A stretch of 64,000 bases of DNA. Origin: Rhizobium sp. GTDB lineage: Bacteria > Pseudomonadota > Alphaproteobacteria > Rhizobiales > Rhizobiaceae. The translations under genes were made by a program, and so were the position numbers. Each line of letters begins with the position of its first letter. Within the stretch, counting starts at the first letter, position 1. Below are positions 1 through 9,146 of this stretch, piece by piece. Under the pieces are notes generated by a model. It was not told where the DNA came from and searched no databases. It saw nothing but the letters and a program-made list of their open reading frames with translations. The DNA lies in contig JAPZUE010000004.1 of NCBI GenBank assembly GCA_027533385.1, positions 372,001 through 436,000 of the forward strand, written 5' to 3'.

Positions 1-8
1 AGGCCGTC

Positions 9-971
9 ATGTCCGATCGTCCGCTCGTGCTCATTCCCGGGCGCATTCATCTGCGGGTTCGCGAGCGTATTGCCGATCGGTTCGAGCTTCTCGAAACAAC
101 GGATGCGACCGCTGCCGAGGTAGCCAGCGAGCAATTGCATCAGGTGAGGGGGGCAGCCGTCTCGGGCCGTTTTCCAGCAGCGCTGATCGAACGTCTGCCG
201 AAGCTCGAGGTCATCGGCAGTTTCGGTGTCGGTTATGACGGCGTCGACGTGCGGGCTGCTGCCGCGCGCGGCATCATCGTAACCAATACGCCCGATGTGT
301 TGAATGACGAGGTTGCCGACACCACGATCGCCCTGCTTCTCAATACGATCAGGCGCTTTCACTTCGCCGAGCGCTATCTGCGGGACGGGCGATGGGAGAC
401 GGAGGGCGCATTTCCGCTCTCTCCCTTGTCCCTCAAGGGGCGCAAGGTTGGCATTCACGGGCTCGGCCGGATCGGCCTGGAGATCGCACAGCGTCTCGTG
501 CCGTTCAAGGTCGATATCGCCTACCATACGCGGCGGCCCCGCGCCGATGTCGGCTTTGCCCATCATGACACGCTGGTGGGGTTGGCACGGGCGGTCGATA
601 TTCTGATCTCGATCGTTCCGTCGACGCCGGAGACCCAGGGCTCGATCAATGCCGAGGTGCTTGCCGCACTTGGACCCAACGGTGTTCTCATCAATGTCGG
701 TCGTGGTTCGACGGTCGACGAGCCGGCGCTGATTGCAGCGCTCCAGAACGGCACGATCGCGGCTGCTGGCCTCGATGTGTTTGCAGACGAGCCGCGCGTG
801 CCGCAGGCATTGATCGACCTGCCCAATGTTTCGCTCATTCCGCATGTCGCCTCGGCCTCCGTCCCGACGCGCAACGCCATGGCCGATCTCGTCGTCGACA
901 ACATCGTCAGCTGGTTCGAGAAGGGACGGCCGCTCACGCCCGTTCCGGAAACGCCCTATCCGAACACCTGA
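9..971 (+). CDS. D-isomer-specific 2-hydroxyacid dehydrogenase (glyoxylate/hydroxypyruvate reductase-like)
   Basis: This 320-residue protein has the length and layout of NAD(P)H-dependent 2-hydroxyacid dehydrogenases, cytosolic enzymes that reduce 2-oxo acids such as glyoxylate or hydroxypyruvate. The nucleotide-binding glycine motif GLGRIG lies at residues 151-156. The family catalytic triad is visible as R232 (in NVGRGS), E261 (in FADEPRVP) and H279 (in IPHVAS). The first ATG lies 8 bases from the window edge, so operon context upstream is unknown. Substrate cannot be read from the sequence; the HTRRP segment after the glycine loop would suit NADPH preference, which is an inference. Confidence 0.88.
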   Translation: MSDRPLVLIPGRIHLRVRERIADRFELLETTDATAAEVASEQLHQVRGAAVSGRFPAALIERLPKLEVIGSFGVGYDGVDVRAAAARGIIVTNTPDVLNDEVADTTIALLLNTIRRFHFAERYLRDGRWETEGAFPLSPLSLKGRKVGIHGLGRIGLEIAQRLVPFKVDIAYHTRRPRADVGFAHHDTLVGLARAVDILISIVPSTPETQGSINAEVLAALGPNGVLINVGRGSTVDEPALIAALQNGTIAAAGLDVFADEPRVPQALIDLPNVSLIPHVASASVPTRNAMADLVVDNIVSWFEKGRPLTPVPETPYPNT

Positions 972-1046
972 TTCGGCAGTTCAGCCTTCGGCAAGTTTCG
1001 CGGTTCATCCTTTTGCGACCTGGGGTTCGAGCAGAAGGGTGCTCCG

Positions 1047-1526
1047 ATGAAGGCCTCTCTCATCATTGTGATGACCGCAGTTTCATGTGCCGGTGTGTCG
1101 GCTGCCGGGCTCGCGTTCTGGGCCGCGCCGCAGGTTCCGGATCGCATGGCGCACGATCCGATCGTGCTCGGCACCATTCCAGCGGCCACGACCGCGCCAC
1201 CCCCGCTTTCACCACATCTGCATGCGGGCTCCGTTTCACCGCCGGCGATATTCTCGGTGTCGAACTTCAAGCGCAAGACCGTCTGCCTTGTCGAACGCGG
1301 TGCCGCGCTCACCAGCCGAAGCCGCGATTTCTTTGCGCCGCCCGACTGCGAGCAGGTCTGGCCGAGCCTGACTCGGGCAACCACCTGGACCCAGAACGAA
1401 GATGGCAGCGTAACGATCAGCGATCCGGCAGGGACAACGCTCCTCACACTGATTCGCGGTCAGCACTTCTCGTATGAGGTGACCGACATCCCCGATGCCG
1501 ATCTGGCGTTGCTGATGCTGCCCTGA
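1047..1526 (+). CDS. Small secreted protein, possible AprI/Inh-type protease inhibitor domain
   Basis: A 159-residue protein with an N-terminal hydrophobic signal or anchor (about residues 4-27), a proline-rich linker, and a C-terminal domain of about 95 residues. Two cysteines (in TVCLVE and PPDCEQVW), a tryptophan (TTWTQ) and a G-T-T-L-L-T strand follow the spacing of the AprI/Inh metalloprotease-inhibitor beta-barrel, in which the two cysteines form a disulphide. Export to the periplasm is expected. The family match is by eye and modest, and no protease gene is nearby. It could equally be an unassigned envelope protein. It stands alone between the dehydrogenase and the TRAP receptor gene. 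Confidence 0.55.
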   Translation: MKASLIIVMTAVSCAGVSAAGLAFWAAPQVPDRMAHDPIVLGTIPAATTAPPPLSPHLHAGSVSPPAIFSVSNFKRKTVCLVERGAALTSRSRDFFAPPDCEQVWPSLTRATTWTQNEDGSVTISDPAGTTLLTLIRGQHFSYEVTDIPDADLALLMLP

Positions 1527-1649
1527 ACACCATCACTGGGAAGTGTCGACCGGTTTGGTTGCAGGCAATCTTCATGTTCGCGCTAACAGCGCCGATGGAT
1601 TGCAAAAGGCACGTTCAAGTGAAAGCTCTCATCCAAAAGAATAGCGCCC

Positions 1650-1666
1650 AAGCGCTTGAAACGCTT
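1650..1666. promoter_or_regulatory. Candidate LacI-family-like operator upstream of the TRAP receptor gene
   Basis: Inverted repeat AAGCG-7 nt-CGCTT (AAGCGCTTGAAACGCTT) about 85 bp upstream of the receptor start. The GAAACG core resembles LacI-family half-sites. No regulator gene is adjacent, so this is a sequence-pattern inference only. Confidence 0.25.
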
Positions 1667-1748
1667 TGGACAAAATGGTTAGCTCGCGCATCGCTGCCGG
1701 GAGGGGCCGTCGATGCCCGCCGGCGGGGCAACACTTGGGAGGTAGTTC

Positions 1749-2855
1749 ATGGATCGTCGTTCATTTATCAAGAAGGCCAGCGTGGCAGGTGCAGGTGTGG
1801 CAGCGTCCACAGTGCTTGCAGCACCGGCCATCGCGCAGAGTTCTCCGAAAATCACCTGGCGCTGCTCGTCGGGCTTCCCGAAGGCGCTCGACACCATCTA
1901 TGGCGCTGCTGAAGTCTTCGCCGCAGCGGTCAACGAAGCAACCGACGGCAATTTCCAGATCCAGGTCTTCGGCGCTGGCGAAATCGTTGGCGCGCTGGAA
2001 GGCGCAGACGCCGTTCGCGACGGTACGATCGAAATGGCGCACACCGCGTCCTACTACTTCTTCGGCAAGGATCCGTCCTGGGCATTCGGCACGGGCGTTC
2101 CGTTCGGCCTGAACCAGCGCATGACCAATGGCTGGCTCTATGAGGGCGGCGGTCTTGATCTGCTCAACGAATTCTATGCTGCCAACAACATGATCTCGTT
2201 CCCGGCTGGTAACACCGGCGCGCAGATGGGCGGCTGGTTCCGCAAGGAAATCAACACCGTCGCCGACCTGCAGGGCCTGAAGTTCCGTATCGGTGGCTTC
2301 GGCGGACGTATCATTTCCGAACTCGGTGTCGTCCCGCAGAACATCCCGGGCGGTGACATCTACGCTGCGCTTGAACGCGGCACCATCGACGGCGCGGAAT
2401 TCGTCGGTCCTTACGACGACGCGAAGCTCGGCTTCAACAAGGTTGCTCCGTTCTGCTACTATCCCGGCTGGTGGGAAGGCGGCGTGACGCTGATGAACAT
2501 GATCAACCTCGACAAGTGGAACGAGCTGCCGAACAACTACAAGGGCATCATCAAGAATGCTTCGGCGCTCGCCAACGGCGTGATGATGGCGCGCTACGAC
2601 ACCTTGAACCCGGCTGCTCTGAAGAAGCTCGTTGCCGAGGGCACTCAGCTTCGTCCCTATAGCCGCGAGATCCTGGAAGCCTGCTTCGACGCTGCAACCA
2701 AGGTCTATGGCCAGATCAGCGCCGAGAACCCGCAGTTCAAGAAGCTGCATGACTCCTACATGGGCTATCGCGGTGACGGCTATCTCTGGTTCCAGCTGTC
2801 GGAATACAGCTTCGACACCTTCATGATGCTGCAGCAGCGGGGCGGCAAGCTCTAA
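1749..2855 (+). CDS. TRAP transporter solute-binding protein (DctP family, TakP-like)
   Basis: A 368-residue periplasmic receptor that presents a carboxylate substrate to the TRAP membrane proteins. It starts with a twin-arginine signal (MDRRSFIKKAS, then a hydrophobic stretch ending APAIAQ near residue 30), so export of the folded protein by Tat is likely. The body shows DctP-family landmarks: the FRIGGFGGR segment around residue 180 and the AEFVGPYDDAKLGF and YPGWWEGG segments seen in TakP-like receptors, which bind 2-oxo acids as dimers. The gene has the strong RBS GGGAGG. A perfect terminator follows. The membrane subunits are encoded convergently on the other strand, so the receptor is transcribed separately. 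The exact ligand is not determinable. Confidence 0.88.
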   Translation: MDRRSFIKKASVAGAGVAASTVLAAPAIAQSSPKITWRCSSGFPKALDTIYGAAEVFAAAVNEATDGNFQIQVFGAGEIVGALEGADAVRDGTIEMAHTASYYFFGKDPSWAFGTGVPFGLNQRMTNGWLYEGGGLDLLNEFYAANNMISFPAGNTGAQMGGWFRKEINTVADLQGLKFRIGGFGGRIISELGVVPQNIPGGDIYAALERGTIDGAEFVGPYDDAKLGFNKVAPFCYYPGWWEGGVTLMNMINLDKWNELPNNYKGIIKNASALANGVMMARYDTLNPAALKKLVAEGTQLRPYSREILEACFDAATKVYGQISAENPQFKKLHDSYMGYRGDGYLWFQLSEYSFDTFMMLQQRGGKL

Positions 2856-2880
2856 GCTTTTCGTTTCAGACCATCTGAGA

Positions 2881-2916
2881 GAGGGCCCCGGGACGATCCG
2901 TCCCGGGGCCCTCTTT
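2881..2916 (+). terminator. Rho-independent terminator of the TRAP receptor gene
   Basis: Perfect 14-bp stem (GAGGGCCCCGGGAC and its complement) with a 5-nt loop GATCC, followed by TTTCTTT, 26 bases after the receptor stop codon. Confidence 0.9.
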
Positions 2917-2960
2917 CTTTGCGTCCACGTGCTTTCAATCCGGTCGCGACGGCGGCCCAA

Positions 2961-2987
2961 AGAAAAACCCGGCGTTTCCGCCGGGTT
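2961..2987 (-). terminator. Rho-independent terminator of the dctQM operon
   Basis: A 9-bp stem AACCCGGCG/CGCCGGGTT with a GAAA tetraloop (minus strand) followed by TTTTTC. It lies downstream of dctM and back to back with the receptor-gene terminator, so two convergent units are separated. Confidence 0.88.
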
Positions 2988-3056
2988 CAGTGTTGTGGTT
3001 CAGAGGCTCGGGAGAAGCGCGGTCTAGAGCCGGCCTCGCCCATGCGGGACACGTCC

Positions 3057-4811
3057 TCAAGGTGCCGGCGGGGTGGCCGGCGGTGTTGCGGGCGTGCCGA
3101 AATTCGGCATTGCCGGCATGCCGTCCGACGGTCCCGGAAGCCCGAACGAGGGTGCGCCATCGAGGCTCATGCCCGGCAGGCTCAGGCCAGACCCACCGAT
3201 ATTGTTGATCTGCTGGTTGATGTCCGTCTGGTTCATCACGGGGGCTTCCGTCTTGTAGTGCGTGACGAGTCCCGGGAAGGCGATCAGCAATCCAAGCATG
3301 ATCACGTTGAGCACGATGTAGGGGAATGTGCCCAGATAGATGGACGCCGTGGTGATCGGCGGTATCATCCGGTCCGTCGGCTTGTCATACCAGGCTTTGA
3401 TCGGAGCAACCGATCGCAGATAGAACAGGGCGAAGCCGAAGGGCGGTGTCAGGAAGCCGACCTGCAGGTTGAAGCCGATCAAGACGCCGAACCAGATCAG
3501 ATCGATGCCCAGATGTTCGGCCACCGGCACCAGGAGCGGTACGAGAACGAAGGCGATCTCGAAAAAGTCCAGGAAGCAGCCGAGGATGAAGACGATGATC
3601 GTGACGACGATCAGGAAGCCTGTCTGGCCACCCGGCAGGGCGAGCATAAGGTCTTTGACCCAGATATCTCCCGAGATGCCGTAGAAGGTCAATGCGAAGA
3701 CGCGGGCACCTATCAGGATGAACATGACGAAGGTCGCGAGCTTCGCGGTCGAGTCGAGCGCCTGCGACAGGGTCGTGTAGTTCAATCGCCCCTTGGCAGC
3801 CGCCAGGATCAGTGCACCAGCCGCACCCATGGCGCCACCCTCTGTGGGTGTGGCGATACCGAGGAAGATGGTGCCGAGGACGAGGAAGATCAGCGCCAGC
3901 GGCGGAATGAGAACGATGACGACCTGCTCTGCCATCTTCGACAGCAAGCCGAGTTTCATCTGGCGGTTTGCCACGGCAAACAGGTAGGGTACGACGGTTG
4001 CCAACACGGCGGACCACACCACGCGGGTCTCGTAGCGCAACTCCGTGAACACGAAGTAATAGGCCAGGGTGTAGAGTGCGACCGCAGCCAACATGATGAT
4101 GTAGAGCGATTTTCCGCCACTGCCGAGCGGACGCGCCTCGGGCGGCAGGGCAGGTGCCCATTCCGGCTTGATCAGCGTCACGACAAAGATGTAGAGGCAG
4201 TACATGCCGATGAGGATCATGGCCGGCAGAATTGCGCCGACATACATGTCGCCCACGGAACGACCCAGCTGGTCGGCCATGACGATCAGAACCAGCGACG
4301 GGGGAACGATCTGCGCGAGCGTCCCTGACGCCGCGATCGTGCCGGCCGCCAGGCCGGGATTGTAGTTGTAGCGCATCATGATCGGCAGCGAGATCAGGCC
4401 CATGGCGATGACCGATGCCGCGACGACGCCCGTGGTTGCTGCGAGAAGCGCACCAACGATGACGACTGCGAATGCCAGGCCACCACGAACCGTTCCGAAC
4501 AGCTGTCCAACCGTGTCGAGAAGGTCTTCGGCCATGCGTGACCGTTCGAGGATCAATCCCATGAAGGTGAAGAACGGGATCGCCAGGAGCGTGTCGTTGC
4601 GCATGATGTCGAAGACACGGTTCATATTGGCCTGGGCCAACGGCCATGACAGCCGGATCTCGGGCGAGATGTAGCTCAGTTCGACGCCGAAGACGAAGAA
4701 GTACATGCCCCCGGCGGCCAGGGTGAAGGCAACAGGATAGCCCAGCAGCAGCAGGCTCATCACAACGATGAACATGATGGGGGCCAGGTTGTGCGCGAAA
4801 AGATCAAGCAT
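3057..4811 (-). CDS. TRAP transporter large permease (DctM family)
   Basis: Integral membrane protein of 584 residues that forms the transport channel of a TRAP system, driving substrate uptake with a sodium or proton gradient. About a dozen hydrophobic segments are present, and the ATPTEGGAMGAAG motif typical of DctM is visible. The start was set at the ATG preceded by GGAGGG rather than at an in-frame codon 42 bases further out; it overlaps the dctQ stop by 8 bases. Compared with the usual length of about 430 residues it carries extra central hydrophobic sequence and a C-terminal tail of some 70 mostly polar residues ending in a Pro-rich stretch (GTPATPPATPPAP). Long forms occur in the subfamily named for mannitol/chloroaromatic substrates. 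Confidence 0.9.
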   Translation of the reverse strand: MLDLFAHNLAPIMFIVVMSLLLLGYPVAFTLAAGGMYFFVFGVELSYISPEIRLSWPLAQANMNRVFDIMRNDTLLAIPFFTFMGLILERSRMAEDLLDTVGQLFGTVRGGLAFAVVIVGALLAATTGVVAASVIAMGLISLPIMMRYNYNPGLAAGTIAASGTLAQIVPPSLVLIVMADQLGRSVGDMYVGAILPAMILIGMYCLYIFVVTLIKPEWAPALPPEARPLGSGGKSLYIIMLAAVALYTLAYYFVFTELRYETRVVWSAVLATVVPYLFAVANRQMKLGLLSKMAEQVVIVLIPPLALIFLVLGTIFLGIATPTEGGAMGAAGALILAAAKGRLNYTTLSQALDSTAKLATFVMFILIGARVFALTFYGISGDIWVKDLMLALPGGQTGFLIVVTIIVFILGCFLDFFEIAFVLVPLLVPVAEHLGIDLIWFGVLIGFNLQVGFLTPPFGFALFYLRSVAPIKAWYDKPTDRMIPPITTASIYLGTFPYIVLNVIMLGLLIAFPGLVTHYKTEAPVMNQTDINQQINNIGGSGLSLPGMSLDGAPSFGLPGPSDGMPAMPNFGTPATPPATPPAP

Positions 4812-5379
4812 GGTTGCCCTCCTTCGTCTCGTCGGCAGGGGCCGCAGATCCATGGCCGCCGCCAGCGGTATCCTCCAGTTCGCCCCGGATGATTGCGGAG
4901 CGCTTGATGATCTCGGAGAAGGCCTGGAAGGTCAGAAGCACGAAGCCGAGGAGAATGGCACCCTTGGCTGGCCAGATGATCAGGCCGCCGGCATTCGAGG
5001 AGACCTCGCCAGAGGCAAAAGAACGCCAGAAGAAAGGCACTGCGAGATAGGTCATCATCAGGCAGAATGGCAGAAGGAAGAAGATGTGGCCAAGCAGGTC
5101 GATCCAGTCGCGTGTGCGCTTCTGGAGCTTGCCGGCAAGAACGTCGATGCGCACATGCTCGTTGCGCTGCAATGTGTAAGCCGCAGCCAGCATGAAGACT
5201 GCGCCGAACAGGTACCACTGGACTTCCAGCCAGGCATTCGACGAGGTATCGAACGCCTTACGGATGATCGCGTTGCCGGAGCTGATGATGACGGCGACCA
5301 ACAGAAGCCATCCCACAGTCTTCCCGACAAGGATATTGGTAGCGTCAATCGCTCGCGCGATTGTCAATAGAAGCTGCAT
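4804..5379 (-). CDS. TRAP transporter small permease (DctQ family)
   Basis: A 191-residue, four-helix membrane protein that pairs with DctM and contacts the periplasmic receptor. The NEHVRIDVL segment near residues 73-81, between the second and third hydrophobic helices, is characteristic of DctQ. The chosen ATG (MQLLLTIARAID) has a GGAGAGAGG-type RBS; an upstream in-frame start would add 21 residues without an RBS. It is the first gene of the dctQM unit and its stop overlaps the dctM start, so the two are translationally coupled. Confidence 0.88.
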   Translation of the reverse strand: MQLLLTIARAIDATNILVGKTVGWLLLVAVIISSGNAIIRKAFDTSSNAWLEVQWYLFGAVFMLAAAYTLQRNEHVRIDVLAGKLQKRTRDWIDLLGHIFFLLPFCLMMTYLAVPFFWRSFASGEVSSNAGGLIIWPAKGAILLGFVLLTFQAFSEIIKRSAIIRGELEDTAGGGHGSAAPADETKEGNHA

Positions 5380-5766
5380 AGAACCTCTCTCCCCTTCATA
5401 TTGTTGAGTGAAGCTTAGAGCATGGGCATTTGGGGCGTGCAACCGGTCAGTTTGCGCGGTCAGCGAACTTCCACCAAAGTTGATTGGATGACCGGGAAGT
5501 CATCGCATGCAAAGGATGTCTGCACGGGTCGGTTGCGTGAATGCAGGGCATTTTAATCGATGCAGTAGCCCGGCCTTAACAGGTTCTCGCATCTGCATTT
5601 GCGTCCCGCATCGAAGCAGTGCATTTTAGCGGTTGCTTCGCTAGGCGCGATACTGTGACGTTTTAGATCATGAATTTTTGCCCTCTGTTTTATCGGGCAC
5701 CGGGATTGGAAGAGACAGCATTTGACTATTGAGGTTTCGCGTCCAACCTCACCGGGAGGGCACATC
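5380..5766. other. Divergent intergenic region between dctQ and the GGDEF/EAL gene
   Basis: About 390 bases with no coding gene. It must hold promoters for both directions. A perfect inverted repeat GATGAC-6 nt-GTCATC sits at 5487-5504 and is a possible operator. No riboswitch or terminator fold was seen. Confidence 0.6.
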
Positions 5767-8076
5767 ATGAGGTCCGACAAGGGACATGGCCGTGAGGTGC
5801 CCACGGATGTGTATCTGTCGTTCGTCAGTTCGTTGTTCGACAACCGCTTCACGCTGTTCACCGGCATGGTTGTCCACATCCTCACCTTCGTGGCCGTCTA
5901 TGTGCAGACCGGCGCGTCCTTCTACCTCGTGCTCTGCGCCTGTTTCGTCCTCGTCTTTTCCTTCCGGCTGCATTCCTTCTTTCTCTTCGACCGCGAGGAC
6001 AAGGCCAAGCTTACACGTCAGGACATCGCGGCCTGGGAGCGGCGCTATGTTCTCGGTGGTGCGTCGACTGCTGCGATCCTCGGGATTGGCAGCGGCTATG
6101 CCATGCTGGCCTTCGAAGATACCTTTGCCGAACTCGCCTGCATTTCCGTCGCCATGGCTTCCATGGTTTCCGTCGTGGGGCGCAACTATGGCTCCCGGCT
6201 GGCCGTTGATCTGCAAACGCTCGCCTGCTGCACGCCGATGGTGATCGGCAGTCTTCTCGCGCAGGACATCTTCAAGGCCCTGCTGTCCTTGATGCTGGTG
6301 CCCTTTGGTCTGACCGTCCGCTCCATGGCGAACGGCGTGCGCGAGTTCCTGTACGAGAATGTCATTGCTTCCCGTGAGATGGCGAAGATTGCCGATCGCT
6401 TCGATACGGCTCTGACGAACATGACCCATGGTCTCTTGATGCTCGATCCGAACAACCGGATCGAGGTGGTCAATCGAAAGGCCTGCGAATTGCTGCATCT
6501 CGGCGACCGCAGTCGTCTGGTGGGCTGCGATCTCGACGTCGTACTGCGCTACGGCGTGCGCTACACCTTCTTGGATGGATCGATGCCGAACCTGCTGCAG
6601 AAGCAGCTGGCCCAGCTCACGCAGGGTCTTTCCCGCCGCGCCACCATGCATTTCTCCGAGGACCTGGTGCTGGAATTCTCGGCGAAGCGGAGAGACGAGG
6701 GCGGTGTCGTTCTGATCTTCGAGGATGTGACGGCCAGGGTGCGGGCGGACCGCAAGATCCTGCACATGGCACGTTACGACAGTCTCACCGGTCTTCCACA
6801 GCGTGCCTATTTCACCGAACTGGTCCGCGAGCGTCTCGAACGCCCGGGCGAGTTTGGTGCAACCGTTGGCCTGATGATCCTCGACGTGGCTGATTTCAAG
6901 CATGTCAACGACGTCAGGGGTTATCTGACCGGCGACAGGCTGCTGGTCGCCATTGCTGCCCGGCTGACGGAGCTTGCCGTCGGTAAAGCGGTCGTCGCTC
7001 GACAGGTGGGGGATCACTTCATCTGCTTCTTTCCCAATGTCGAGGACCGTGAGGAACTGGAGGCGGATATGCGGGGCCTGCACGCCGCCGCCGCTGCAGA
7101 ATACGACGTGGACGGGGTGCGGATTCCGGTGGTTTTCTCGGCAGGTGCGGCCATCGTTGACAGTGCCGATTTCGACATGGATGACTGGCTTGTCAAACTG
7201 GATATCGCTCAGTTCGAATCCAAGGCTCGCAGTCGCGGCAGCTTTACCCTCTTCGCCAAGGAGATGGATGCACGTTATCTCGAACGTCAGCGTCTGAAGG
7301 CGGATCTGCGGGCTGCGGTCACCAGTCGCGGCATTTCCGTCGTCTACCAACCGATGTTCACCCCTGACGGTCGCAAGCTTGCCTGTTGCGAGGCGCTTGC
7401 CCGATGGCATCATCCCGACAAGGGGGCGATTGCGCCAAACATCTTCATTCAGATCGCCGAGGAGATGGGCATCGTCACCGAGATTACGCAGCAGATTTTG
7501 CGCCAGGCCTGCACCGACTGCCGGACATGGCCCGAGGCTATCGGCGTGTCGGTCAATCTGTCCGTCCATGACCTGCGACACGGTGATCTGCCAGAGACGG
7601 TCCAGTGGATTCTCCTTGAGACCGGTCTCTCGGCCAGCCGCTTGCATCTCGAAGTGACCGAGAGCAGCCTGATCGAAGAGCTTTCCGCCGCGCGTGCGGT
7701 TCTGGAGCGCCTGCGGACGCTAGGTATCACCATTTCCATCGATGACTTCGGCACCGGGTTTTCGAGCCTCAGCTATCTCGACAAGTTGCCGGTCGATGTC
7801 GTGAAGATCGACCGCTCCTTCGTCCGTGACATCGGAGAAAACGCAAGGCGACTGAAGCTGCTGCGCGGTATGGTCAGCCTCACCCGGGGGCTTGATATCG
7901 GTATTGTGATCGAGGGTGTGGAGACCGGGGAGCAGCTGTCTCTGATCAAGAAGCACCACTGCGCCGATCTGATTCAAGGCTACGTCTTTTCCATGCCGAT
8001 TGCCGCGCATGCCGTCGCGGAGCTTTCGGAAGAGGCGGAAATCAACGGTATCAGCGGACAGGCCGGCGTCGCCTGA
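5767..8076 (+). CDS. Membrane-anchored GGDEF/EAL protein, probable c-di-GMP phosphodiesterase
   Basis: A 769-residue protein. Residues 25-185 hold several hydrophobic helices, followed by a PAS-like segment (about 205-325), a GGDEF domain (335-500) and an EAL domain (510-760). The EAL site looks complete: E542-A-L, N597, E632, D659-D660, K680, E716 and Q737, so cleavage of cyclic di-GMP is likely. The GGDEF signature is degenerate, reading VGDHF at 414-418, so diguanylate cyclase activity is unlikely and the domain may bind GTP as a regulator. The ATG start was preferred over an upstream TTG because GGGAGG lies at the right distance. The gene stands alone. Confidence 0.9.
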   Translation: MRSDKGHGREVPTDVYLSFVSSLFDNRFTLFTGMVVHILTFVAVYVQTGASFYLVLCACFVLVFSFRLHSFFLFDREDKAKLTRQDIAAWERRYVLGGASTAAILGIGSGYAMLAFEDTFAELACISVAMASMVSVVGRNYGSRLAVDLQTLACCTPMVIGSLLAQDIFKALLSLMLVPFGLTVRSMANGVREFLYENVIASREMAKIADRFDTALTNMTHGLLMLDPNNRIEVVNRKACELLHLGDRSRLVGCDLDVVLRYGVRYTFLDGSMPNLLQKQLAQLTQGLSRRATMHFSEDLVLEFSAKRRDEGGVVLIFEDVTARVRADRKILHMARYDSLTGLPQRAYFTELVRERLERPGEFGATVGLMILDVADFKHVNDVRGYLTGDRLLVAIAARLTELAVGKAVVARQVGDHFICFFPNVEDREELEADMRGLHAAAAAEYDVDGVRIPVVFSAGAAIVDSADFDMDDWLVKLDIAQFESKARSRGSFTLFAKEMDARYLERQRLKADLRAAVTSRGISVVYQPMFTPDGRKLACCEALARWHHPDKGAIAPNIFIQIAEEMGIVTEITQQILRQACTDCRTWPEAIGVSVNLSVHDLRHGDLPETVQWILLETGLSASRLHLEVTESSLIEELSAARAVLERLRTLGITISIDDFGTGFSSLSYLDKLPVDVVKIDRSFVRDIGENARRLKLLRGMVSLTRGLDIGIVIEGVETGEQLSLIKKHHCADLIQGYVFSMPIAAHAVAELSEEAEINGISGQAGVA

Positions 8077-8264
8077 CGCCACCAATCCCCATTCAACCGA
8101 GCTATGCCCGAAACCCGTTTCTGTCCGCACCGGGATGCGGTCTCATTTGTAACCGTTAACCTTGATGGATCGCACTTTAATATCTTGTTAATATTGAGGG
8201 GAGCGGCGTAGAATGATTGGTGGTACCCCATAGCGATCGGTGACAACCGGGATGGGCGCTAGAT

Positions 8265-9014
8265 ATGGAACTAGAAGGTTTTTCAGAACGCTTGATGCGG
8301 TATCTGGACTTTATCGAGTACCGCCGGATTGAGACGCATGAGGATCTCGAAGAGATCGAGTTGCTGCGTTACAAGGCCTACAAGGCGGCAAATGTACTGC
8401 CGGTTGCCACCCCCAGCATGATTGATGATGCCGATTTCGACAGGCATGCCTATGTGTTCGGGATATATTATTTCGAGGAATTGGTCAGTACGATCAGACT
8501 CCACCACGTGGCGCCGGAGCATCCGCTTTCGCAATCGGCTGGCGTCTTCCCGGACGTCATGGATGCCTATCTCAAGGCAGGGCTAACACTGATCGATCCG
8601 GCACGCTTTGCGGTCGATCCGGAGGTGGCAAGCGAGCTTCCAATCCTGCCCTATATCACCCTTCGACCAAGCATCGTCGCTGTTGCCTATTTCAAGGCCG
8701 ACCGCGTACTGCAGCATGTGCGCCCGCATCATGCAGCCTTCTACAAGCGAGTCTTCTACGCTGAGACTGTCGTCGAGCGACGCATGACCGAGATCTACGG
8801 TCTAGAGCTGACGCTGATGGCCACCAACACACACAAAACAGGGTCAAAGCTCCTGAGCCGCTATCCCTTCTTCGATTCCGGTGTGTATGAACGTCGGTTG
8901 ATGTTCGGGCGCGGGGAGGGGGGCTTGTCGACGACGCCTCTGACGATCCTGCCTTCGGCGCGTCTGGTGGCAGCGGGAAAGGTGACGGGGGCGGTCGCCG
9001 GACGGGATTATTGA
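8265..9014 (+). CDS. FeeM/LuxI-like N-acyltransferase
   Basis: A 249-residue protein with the look of the N-acyl amino acid synthase (FeeM)/autoinducer-synthase branch of the GNAT fold: an early E-x-x-x-x-L-R-Y-x-A-Y segment (ELLRYKAYKAANVLP), a middle FGIYYFEELVSTIRLH strand region, then SRFAVDPE-like sequence (DPARFAVDPEVAS) and a C-terminal region with many aromatic residues. Members join an acyl group from acyl-ACP to an amino acid or related amine. The product here is unknown. It has only a weak RBS and lies 188 bases after the GGDEF/EAL gene, same strand, with no LuxR-type receptor in the window. Confidence 0.62.
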   Translation: MELEGFSERLMRYLDFIEYRRIETHEDLEEIELLRYKAYKAANVLPVATPSMIDDADFDRHAYVFGIYYFEELVSTIRLHHVAPEHPLSQSAGVFPDVMDAYLKAGLTLIDPARFAVDPEVASELPILPYITLRPSIVAVAYFKADRVLQHVRPHHAAFYKRVFYAETVVERRMTEIYGLELTLMATNTHKTGSKLLSRYPFFDSGVYERRLMFGRGEGGLSTTPLTILPSARLVAAGKVTGAVAGRDY

Positions 9015-9146
9015 CCACGACAAGCGGATGCGATTGCGCTTGGCGCGACGTTTGTGTATGCGGGAAAAGACAAGAATTCAGCCCGCAGCCGTCTCAGATG
9101 TGATTCTGCCGTGGTGCCGCAAGGCTTAAGATTTGGGAGATCGAAC

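Noticed and set aside
2919..4328. 469-codon plus-strand frame
   Set aside because: It lies antisense to dctM, is full of charged low-complexity sequence and has no RBS; a shadow frame.
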